From positions 1 to 46,291 of the forward strand of contig JAQTQE010000012.1 of NCBI GenBank assembly GCA_028712365.1: a DNA stretch of 46,291 nucleotides, given 5' to 3'. The stretch's first letter is position 1; each line of letters opens with the position of its first letter. This document shows positions 40,508 to 46,291 of this stretch, one piece after another. The notes beneath the pieces are model-generated. The model was not told the origin of the DNA. It worked only from the letters and a program-made list of their open reading frames with translations, and made no database searches. The stretch is from a bacterium (GTDB taxonomy: Bacteria; CAYTYR01; UBA6262). A program made the position numbers and the translations under genes.

Positions 40508-42151
40508 ATGTTAGCGGTTGTATTTTTAATAGCTTGTGGTTTTTTTGCGTTAGCCTATGTGAAGTATGGTGGCTTCCTTAAAAAACATTTTGAATTGGAT
40601 AATAGGAATAGCCCGCCATCCTGTACCATGTATGATGGTGTAGACTATTGCCCAGCACCTGTGCCGGTACTTTTTGGGCATCATTTTTCCTCTATTGCCG
40701 GAGCTGGTCCAGTTTTGGGCCCGATTATCGCTGGAATAGCCTTTGGCTGGGGGCCGGCCTGGCTGTGGATCATAATTGGTTCTATCTTTATCGGTGGGGT
40801 CCATGACTTTGCCAGCTTGGTTATTTCTATCCGTAACCGCGGACGCTCGATAGCAGAAATTGCCAATACTTACATGTCCAGGAGAGCTTACCGGCTGATG
40901 TTGGCCTTCATTTGGCTCTGCCTGGTCTATGTGTTGACTGTTTTTACCGATCTTACTGCTAGTACTTTTGCGCTTGACGGCGGGGTAGCTACATCATCAG
41001 TGCTCTTTATGCTTCTGGCTGTAGGGTTTGGGATTTCCTTATATCGGCTCAAAATGCCATTGATCTGGGCTTCGGTAATATTTGTTTCCCTGCTTTTTTT
41101 TAGTGTCTGGCTGGGACAGCGAATACCGTTAAATAATATCCCGGCAATCCTGGGAGATAAAGCTAAAACCTGGGATATTATATTAATTAGTTATTGTTTC
41201 ATTGCCTCTGTAACGCCAGTCTGGATCTTATTGCAGCCTAGGGATTATCTATCCAGTTTCCTGCTTTATGGCTCGATTAGCGGGGGTTTCTTAGGTATAC
41301 TTTTTGGCGGGTTGCCGCTTAATTACCCGGCTTTTATTACCTGGGATGCAAAAAGCGTCGGTCCGATGTTCCCTCTTCTTTTTGTGACTATTGCTTGCGG
41401 CGCTATTAGCGGATTTCATTGTGTTGTAGCCAGCGGGACTTCCTCTAAGCAGATTAAAAAGGAAGCAGATGCTGTTCCTATAGGATACGGCGCCATGCTG
41501 ATCGAAGGATTAGTGGCGATAATCGCCTTATGTACAGTAATGATCATCGGGAAAAATGATCCTTTAGCAGCTAAGGCTCCTTTAGCGATTTATGGTGCTG
41601 GTATAGCTAAGTTTTTGTCTGTTTTTGGTGTGCCGGAGAAGCTTGGATTTTCATTTGGATTATTGGCTCTGTCTACATTCTTGTTAACTACGCTGGATAC
41701 GGCGACCAGGTTGGCCCGGTATATTTTACAGGAATTTTTTAATATGGCAGGAAAAAATACCCGGTACCTGGCTACGGCAATTACCTTGTTTTTGCCGGCG
41801 GTATTTGTCCTGATTAACATCAAAGATGCCAGCGGGAATGTAGTTCCTGCCTGGAAAAGTATTTGGCCGATCTTTGGCGCCACCAACCAATTACTGGCTG
41901 GCCTGGCGCTTATGGTTGTAGCTGTATGGCTCAAGAAAAAGGGTAAAAAGATCTGGTTTGTGGTCATTCCGATGATCTTTATGCTAGGTATGACTTTATG
42001 GGCTTTATTCCTGGTCATTATGCAGTATAAATTGAGCTTATTGGGATTTATCGGCGATGTATTGCTATTACTGGCAGTTTTACTTATTGTGGAAGCAATC
42101 CAGATTTTTGAAGCAAAAAAGCATCTTAAAAGAATATTAAAGAGGAAATAA
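40508..42151 (+). CDS. cstA: Carbon starvation protein A family transporter
   Basis: 547 residues with about 15 predicted membrane helices. Family hallmarks: SCTMYDGVDYCPAPVPVLFG, HHFSSIAGAGPVLGPIIAG, GGVHDFASLVISIRNRG and CVVASGTSSKQI with LSTFLLTTLDTATRLARYI. CstA/BtsT proteins take up pyruvate and, in some bacteria, peptides under carbon starvation. The length is the short type (CstA of E. coli has about 700 residues). GGAG precedes the ATG. gatC begins one base after its stop, so uptake and amidotransferase genes are coupled in transcription. Confidence 0.92.
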   Translation: MLAVVFLIACGFFALAYVKYGGFLKKHFELDNRNSPPSCTMYDGVDYCPAPVPVLFGHHFSSIAGAGPVLGPIIAGIAFGWGPAWLWIIIGSIFIGGVHDFASLVISIRNRGRSIAEIANTYMSRRAYRLMLAFIWLCLVYVLTVFTDLTASTFALDGGVATSSVLFMLLAVGFGISLYRLKMPLIWASVIFVSLLFFSVWLGQRIPLNNIPAILGDKAKTWDIILISYCFIASVTPVWILLQPRDYLSSFLLYGSISGGFLGILFGGLPLNYPAFITWDAKSVGPMFPLLFVTIACGAISGFHCVVASGTSSKQIKKEADAVPIGYGAMLIEGLVAIIALCTVMIIGKNDPLAAKAPLAIYGAGIAKFLSVFGVPEKLGFSFGLLALSTFLLTTLDTATRLARYILQEFFNMAGKNTRYLATAITLFLPAVFVLINIKDASGNVVPAWKSIWPIFGATNQLLAGLALMVVAVWLKKKGKKIWFVVIPMIFMLGMTLWALFLVIMQYKLSLLGFIGDVLLLLAVLLIVEAIQIFEAKKHLKRILKRK

Positions 42152-42152
42152 C

Positions 42153-42440
42153 GTGAAAATCACTAAAAAAGAAGTGGAATATGTCGCCCGACTGGCCCGG
42201 CTGGCGTTGAGCGAACAAGAAAAAGAAAAAATGACTGCCCAGCTTGATTCCATATTGCAATATGTGGATACCTTGAATAAGCTGGACACTAAAGATGTTG
42301 AGCCTACCAGTCATGTCTTGCCATTGAATAATGTGTGGCGGGAAGATATGATCAGGCCAAGTACCCCTCAGTCTGAGATCCTGGCAAATGCTCCGGACCA
42401 GGCCGAAGGATTTTATAAAGTGAAGAAGGTAATTGAATAA
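42153..42440 (+). CDS. gatC: Aspartyl/glutamyl-tRNA amidotransferase subunit C
   Basis: 95 residues from GTG. Matches GatC from start to end: [53 protein letters not shown]. It wraps around GatA and GatB to stabilise the complex that converts Glu-tRNA-Gln and Asp-tRNA-Asn to the amide forms. It overlaps gatA by one base. Confidence 0.95.
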   Translation: MKITKKEVEYVARLARLALSEQEKEKMTAQLDSILQYVDTLNKLDTKDVEPTSHVLPLNNVWREDMIRPSTPQSEILANAPDQAEGFYKVKKVIE

Positions 42441-43900
42441 TGGACTTATTTAAACTAACAGCGCATGAATTAAGCGAAAAAATAAAAAAGCACGAAGTAA
42501 CTTCCCAGGAAATTACTACCAGTGTTTTTCAGCGGATCGATGCAGTAGAGCCTAAGGTTAAGGCTTTTGTTACTTTGCTTAAGGAAAACGCGTTGCAGCA
42601 GGCTGAAAAGATCGACCAGAAGATAAAAGCCGGTGAGAAAACCGGCAGCTTAGCCGGTATTCCTATCGCTATTAAAGATAATATGAATATAAAAGGGGTA
42701 AAAAGCACTTGTTCCAGCAAAATATTGAATAATTTTGTTTCTCCTTATAACGCCACAGTGATCGATCTGCTGAAGAAGCAGGATATGGTGTTTATCGGGA
42801 AAACTAATATGGATGAATTTGCCATGGGTTCATCTACTGAAACCAGTTATTTTGGCAAAACCTATAATCCCTGGAACCTGGAGGCGATCCCCGGTGGCTC
42901 CAGCGGTGGCAGCGCCGCCAGTGTGGCTGCTGATGAAGCGATCTTGGCGCTGGGGTCTGATACCGGCGGGTCTATCCGCCAACCGGCGTCGTGCTGCGGT
43001 ATTGTCGGCTTAAAACCAACATATGGCCGTGTTTCGCGGTTTGGCTTGGTGGCTTTTGCTTCTTCTCTGGATCAGATAGGACCGCTGACTAAAGATGTGG
43101 CAGACGCTGCTTTATTGATGAATGCCATTGCCTCGTATGATCAAAATGATTCTACCAGTGTTAATATTCCCACGCCTGACTATACTAAGGCCCTAGTCAA
43201 GGATTTAAACGGATTAAGGATTGGTATACCTAAAGAGTATTTTGTGGCAGGTATGGACAAAGAAGTAGAGCAGAGTATCAGGGACGCGATCAGGCTACTG
43301 GAAAAGCAAGGGGCAAAAATTATAGAGATCTCCTTGCCGCATACTGAATATTGCCTGGCGGTTTATTATATCTTGGCGCCTTCAGAAGCCAGCGCCAATT
43401 TGGCGCGTTATGACGGGGTTAAATATGGCTATCGTACTCCAAACGCAAAAGATCTGTTGGAACAATATGAAAAAACGCGGGGAGAGGGTTTTGGTCCGGA
43501 AGTCAAACGACGCATCATGCTGGGGACGTATGCCTTATCCAGCGGTTATTATGATGCCTATTATCTAAAAGCGCAAAAAGTGCGAACCCTTATTAAAAAT
43601 GATTTTGATGAGGCTTTTAAAAAAGTTGATGCTATTGTCACTCCGACCGCGCCTACGGCGGCGTTTAAGATCGGGGAAAAGACTGAAGACCCGTTGCAGA
43701 TGTACCTGTCGGATATTTTCACGATTTCCGTGAACTTGGCCGGTATCCCGGCGATGTCGATGCCGTGCGGATTCACCAAGAATAAGATGCCAATCGGGCT
43801 GCAGATCATGGCAAAGCATTTTGCCGAGGAAACGATCTTTAAAGTAGCTTATGCGTATGAGCAGAATACTGCCTGGCATAAAGAGAAGCCAAGTTTATAA
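42440..43900 (+). CDS. gatA: Aspartyl/glutamyl-tRNA amidotransferase subunit A
   Basis: 486 residues. Amidase-signature enzyme releasing ammonia from glutamine for the tRNA-linked transamidation. The catalytic Lys ([13 protein letters not shown]), cis-Ser and Ser nucleophile ([24 protein letters not shown]) are visible, with the oxyanion-forming [20 protein letters not shown]. The C-terminal region contains [14 protein letters not shown]. Length is normal. Gene order gatC-gatA is intact, but gatB is separated by an unrelated outer-membrane protein gene. Confidence 0.96.
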   Translation: MDLFKLTAHELSEKIKKHEVTSQEITTSVFQRIDAVEPKVKAFVTLLKENALQQAEKIDQKIKAGEKTGSLAGIPIAIKDNMNIKGVKSTCSSKILNNFVSPYNATVIDLLKKQDMVFIGKTNMDEFAMGSSTETSYFGKTYNPWNLEAIPGGSSGGSAASVAADEAILALGSDTGGSIRQPASCCGIVGLKPTYGRVSRFGLVAFASSLDQIGPLTKDVADAALLMNAIASYDQNDSTSVNIPTPDYTKALVKDLNGLRIGIPKEYFVAGMDKEVEQSIRDAIRLLEKQGAKIIEISLPHTEYCLAVYYILAPSEASANLARYDGVKYGYRTPNAKDLLEQYEKTRGEGFGPEVKRRIMLGTYALSSGYYDAYYLKAQKVRTLIKNDFDEAFKKVDAIVTPTAPTAAFKIGEKTEDPLQMYLSDIFTISVNLAGIPAMSMPCGFTKNKMPIGLQIMAKHFAEETIFKVAYAYEQNTAWHKEKPSL

Positions 43901-44033
43901 AAACAGTTTTGAGTGTTGAATTTAGGGTAAGAGATATTCTAATAATAAAAAGGGATAGAGATGGAAATATATGCTTTAGAAATGATTTATAGCGTATCAT
44001 TATCTCAGCTAGGGATCTTAAAGAAGGTATTTA

Positions 44034-44840
44034 ATGTTTGTTAAAAGAGTAACAATGGCAATCTTGTTTGTCTTGGCATTATTAGTACGAATGCCTTTGC
44101 AAGCAGAAGATGATTTTTTATCCAGATATGACGATGATGAGTTGTCAAAATCCGGGAAGGATAAATTTGTCGGGGGTACTATTGGTTATCATGAACATTC
44201 TCTAGAGACCTATAAAAGGCAATTAGATTATTTAAACAAGTGTAATTATGGTTTTAAAATAGACAAGCTTGACGGAGAAACTTATGAAGGAGAGATCTAT
44301 TTTGGTGTCCGAATGGAAAATCATGGCATTTTAGTCGGCTTGGGAGGTTTCCCGCAAACAAAAGCCGAATTACACTGGAGTGACGGGGTAAAAGGCGAAA
44401 CAACTATTGATGCATATTTTATAGATTGTACCTACCGGTACTATTTTTTACCAAAGAAATATTTTACTCAGTCCGATTTACGTGGATTACTGCTGCCATA
44501 TATTGGTGGTGGAGTGGGATATTATCAAATTAAATGGGCTTTTAATGATTCGAGAGCGATCTGGAGTCTGGAAGGAAGTGGTAATCTGCAAAGTCCCAGC
44601 GCTAATAAAGATACTATTGGCTATCATCTTGTTTATGGAGTAGAAAAATTTATTGATACAAATATATCTGTCAATCTACAGGGCGGGTATCGCTGGGCGG
44701 ATTCAGGTAATTTTGAACTGCAGCGAACAAGTACTACTGACACTATTACCTATTGGGTGGCTCAAATTGGCGGGGAAAATGTTAGCGTTGAACTGGATGG
44801 TGTTACTTTTACTATAGGTATTAATTATCACTGGAAATAA
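44034..44840 (+). CDS. Predicted outer-membrane beta-barrel protein
   Basis: 268 residues. The N-terminus is a signal peptide (MFVKRVTMAILFVLALLVRM...LQA) with cleavage before EDDF. The rest alternates short hydrophobic-aromatic strands, such as GILVGLGGFPQTKAELHW, YRYYFLPKKYF and LLPYIGGGVGYYQIKWAF, ending in FTIGINYHWK. A C-terminal aromatic-rich strand is typical of barrels assembled by BamA. Size suggests eight to ten strands. I recognise no specific family. It separates gatA from gatB and has its own ribosome site (GAAGG). Supports a diderm envelope. Confidence 0.7.
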   Translation: MFVKRVTMAILFVLALLVRMPLQAEDDFLSRYDDDELSKSGKDKFVGGTIGYHEHSLETYKRQLDYLNKCNYGFKIDKLDGETYEGEIYFGVRMENHGILVGLGGFPQTKAELHWSDGVKGETTIDAYFIDCTYRYYFLPKKYFTQSDLRGLLLPYIGGGVGYYQIKWAFNDSRAIWSLEGSGNLQSPSANKDTIGYHLVYGVEKFIDTNISVNLQGGYRWADSGNFELQRTSTTDTITYWVAQIGGENVSVELDGVTFTIGINYHWK

Positions 44841-44869
44841 GAGGTTTTGTAACAGAGCTTAAAGAAAAA

Positions 44870-45000
44870 GCAAATTTGTGAGATTGCGCTGATTTCTAAA
44901 GGAGATTTCACAGATTAAAAATTCTTGTTGTTTTTGCTTGAAATCGGTGTAATCCGTGCCTGCCTGCCGGCAGGTTTTCGTAATCAATGTAATCAATTTT
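44870..45000 (+). repeat. Interspersed A/T-rich repeat before gatB
   Basis: The gap holds GATTGCGCTGATTTC, GATTTCACAGATTAAAAA and AAATCGGTGTAATCCGTG, a style of degenerate direct and inverted motif that I associate with repeats scattered in genomes of uncultured bacteria. No ORF or promoter stands out. A 12-base palindrome is embedded in it. Confidence 0.5.
44963..44974 (+). repeat. CCTGCCGGCAGG palindrome
   Basis: Perfect 12-base palindrome within the A/T-rich repeat before gatB; relative of the one at 16863-16884. Confidence 0.6.
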
Positions 45001-45014
45001 ACCAGAGGTAAAAT

Positions 45015-46291
45015 ATGAAATTTGAAGTAGTGATCGGGCTGGAAGTTCATGCCCAGCTAAAAACCAAATCAAAAATATTCTGCGGCTGTTCCACGCAATT
45101 CGGGGCTGAGCCCAATACCCAGACGTGCCCAATTTGCATCGGCATGCCCGGAGTATTGCCAGTCTTGAATAAAACTGCCATTGAATATATTATTAAGACA
45201 TCCCTGGCGCTTAACTGCCGGGTTAATCCTATGAGCAGGTTTGCCAGGAAACAATATTTTTATCCGGACCTGCCGAAAAATTACCAGATCTCCCAGTATG
45301 AACAGCCGGTATCTGAGCATGGCTACCTCGATGTCCAGGTTGATGGTAACACTAAAAGACTGGGCATTACCCGTATCCACCTGGAAGAAGATGCCGGGAA
45401 ACTCCTGCATGAGGTAGGTTCGCGGCAGATAGAGGGCAGTTATGTGGATTTGAACAGAACTGGCGTACCGCTGATGGAAATCGTCTCAGAGCCTGATATG
45501 CGCTCTCCACAGGAAGCGTATGCGTATCTTACAGCGCTGAAAAGTGTTTTGGAATATGTTGATGTCAGTGACTGCAATATGGAAGAAGGCAGCCTCCGCT
45601 GCGATGCTAATATCAGTATCCGGCCGCTAGGGCAAAAAGAATTTGGCACTAAAGCTGAAGTCAAGAATATGAATTCATTCAAGGCAGTACAAAAGGCTTT
45701 GGAATATGAGATCAACAGGCAGATCAAAGCGGTAGAAGAAGGCGAACGGATAGTGCAGGAAACCCGGCTGTGGGACGCGGACAAGGAAATGACTTTCTCT
45801 ATGCGTTCTAAGGAAGAAGCTCACGATTACCGCTATTTTCCTGAACCAGACCTGGTGCCGGTAACCGTGGATGATGCCTGGCTGGCAGAGATAAAGAAGA
45901 CCTTGCCTGAGCTTTCAGCGCAGAAAAAAGAAAGATTTATCAAAGAATATAATTTACCTGAATATGATGCGGGAGTACTGACTGCTGACCGGGCTGTTTC
46001 CGAGTATTTTGAGAATACGGTCAAAGGATATGCTAATCCGAAAGCTGCTTCGAACTGGATCATGGTGGAATTAATGGCGCAATTGAATGTTGCCAATAAG
46101 ACGATCATAGAATCTAAGATCACACCCGCGCATTTGAGAGCAATGCTGGAATTAATGGATAAGGGCACTATTTCCGGCAAGATCGCCAAAACTGTCTTTG
46201 AAGAAATGTTCACATCAGGTAAAATGCCGGAAATAGTAGTGAAAGAAAAAGGCCTGGTCCAGATCTCAGATGAAGGCGCGATCGCTAAAGT
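45015..46291 (+). CDS. gatB: Aspartyl/glutamyl-tRNA amidotransferase subunit B, 5' part
   Basis: The frame is open to the right edge (425 codons visible; a complete GatB has about 475), so the ORF track omits it. The start [20 protein letters not shown] is the GatB beginning, and the zinc-binding cysteines appear as FCGCS and CPICIG. Later segments match: [46 protein letters not shown] and DEGAIAK in the C-terminal tail domain. GatB is the kinase subunit that activates the misacylated tRNA. AGAGG lies six bases before ATG. Confidence 0.95.
   Translation, partial: MKFEVVIGLEVHAQLKTKSKIFCGCSTQFGAEPNTQTCPICIGMPGVLPVLNKTAIEYIIKTSLALNCRVNPMSRFARKQYFYPDLPKNYQISQYEQPVSEHGYLDVQVDGNTKRLGITRIHLEEDAGKLLHEVGSRQIEGSYVDLNRTGVPLMEIVSEPDMRSPQEAYAYLTALKSVLEYVDVSDCNMEEGSLRCDANISIRPLGQKEFGTKAEVKNMNSFKAVQKALEYEINRQIKAVEEGERIVQETRLWDADKEMTFSMRSKEEAHDYRYFPEPDLVPVTVDDAWLAEIKKTLPELSAQKKERFIKEYNLPEYDAGVLTADRAVSEYFENTVKGYANPKAASNWIMVELMAQLNVANKTIIESKITPAHLRAMLELMDKGTISGKIAKTVFEEMFTSGKMPEIVVKEKGLVQISDEGAIAK

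Noticed and set aside
43911-43950. Promoter for the outer-membrane protein gene (TTGAAT with TAATAA)
   Set aside because: The -10 match is 3 of 6 with an 18-base spacer; too weak to annotate.
43961-44044. Possible 27-residue ORF (MEIYALEMIYS...) before the outer-membrane protein gene
   Set aside because: Weak AGGG site and overlap with the next start; too short and without supporting features, though a leader-peptide role cannot be excluded.
1-46291. CRISPR arrays, tRNA or rRNA genes, transposases, phage genes, toxin-antitoxin or defence genes
   Set aside because: I looked on both strands and saw no regularly spaced direct repeats, tRNA-like cloverleaf, or corresponding protein signatures.

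Overview
The window reads as chromosome from an uncultured, moderately low-GC bacterium with two membranes. A PilQ-type secretin, a complete PilM/N/O/P inner-membrane set and a signal-peptide-bearing predicted beta-barrel protein all point to an outer membrane. Yet the housekeeping block tmk-holB-ricT-metG-tatD-(G5/3D protein) and the CheC/CheD chemotaxis genes have a Firmicutes-like arrangement. Intergenic A/T-rich inverted repeats (TAAATCCTAA...TTAGGATTTA) and CCTGCC-GGCAGG palindromes resemble those I associate with candidate phyla such as Omnitrophota or Saganbacteria/Margulisbacteria. That placement is only a guess; a 16S or ribosomal-protein tree would be needed. Every gene I accept is on the + strand. 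No intergenic stretch exceeds 300 bases, and I see no rRNA, tRNA, CRISPR array or transposase.

Layout: (1) 1-4173: tail of an unidentified ORF, then four pilin-like genes (PilV-like, two large PilX-like proteins with beta-solenoid-like C-termini, one PilW-like). (2) 4177-10381: tmk, holB, ricT, metG, tatD, a TatD-associated radical SAM protein and a YabE-like G5/3D cell-wall protein. (3) 10509-12288: a TonB-like Pro-rich membrane protein with a predicted carbohydrate-binding-type domain, and a membrane-anchored coiled-coil protein, closed by a strong terminator. (4) 12420-17321: signalling block with a GAF-GAF-degenerate GGDEF protein, a PAS-GAF hybrid histidine kinase with two receiver domains, and two free receivers. 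The last receiver overlaps pilB. (5) 17318-27553: type IV pilus machine pilB, pilC, major pilin, second minor-pilin set (one gene apparently starting at AUU), a pilM-pilN fusion, pilO, pilP, pilQ. (6) 27783-38009: chemosensory operon cheW, mcp, cheR, cheY, cheB, cheA, an FtsA-like actin-fold protein, two cheC paralogues, cheD, and another receiver, closed by a terminator. (7) 38197-46291: pcrA/uvrD, cstA, gatC, gatA, an outer-membrane protein gene, and the 5' part of gatB.

How it works together: PilB carries an MshEN-like (c-di-GMP-binding type) N-terminus and is translationally coupled to a phosphorylatable receiver. Upstream sit a kinase and a GGDEF protein that has lost its catalytic signature but kept the RxxD inhibitory site. 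A full methylation-adapting chemosensory array with a receptor lacking a periplasmic sensor follows directly. No flagellar gene is visible, so the likely output is pilus-driven surface motility or adhesion, tuned by phosphorylation, probably c-di-GMP, and an energy- or cytoplasm-sensing receptor. Three pilus/envelope promoters share an almost identical -10 region (GG[T/C]ATATTT(T)ATAG), suggesting co-regulation. The least explained items are the FtsA-like protein inside the chemotaxis operon, the paired degenerate CheC proteins and the unusual minor pilins.
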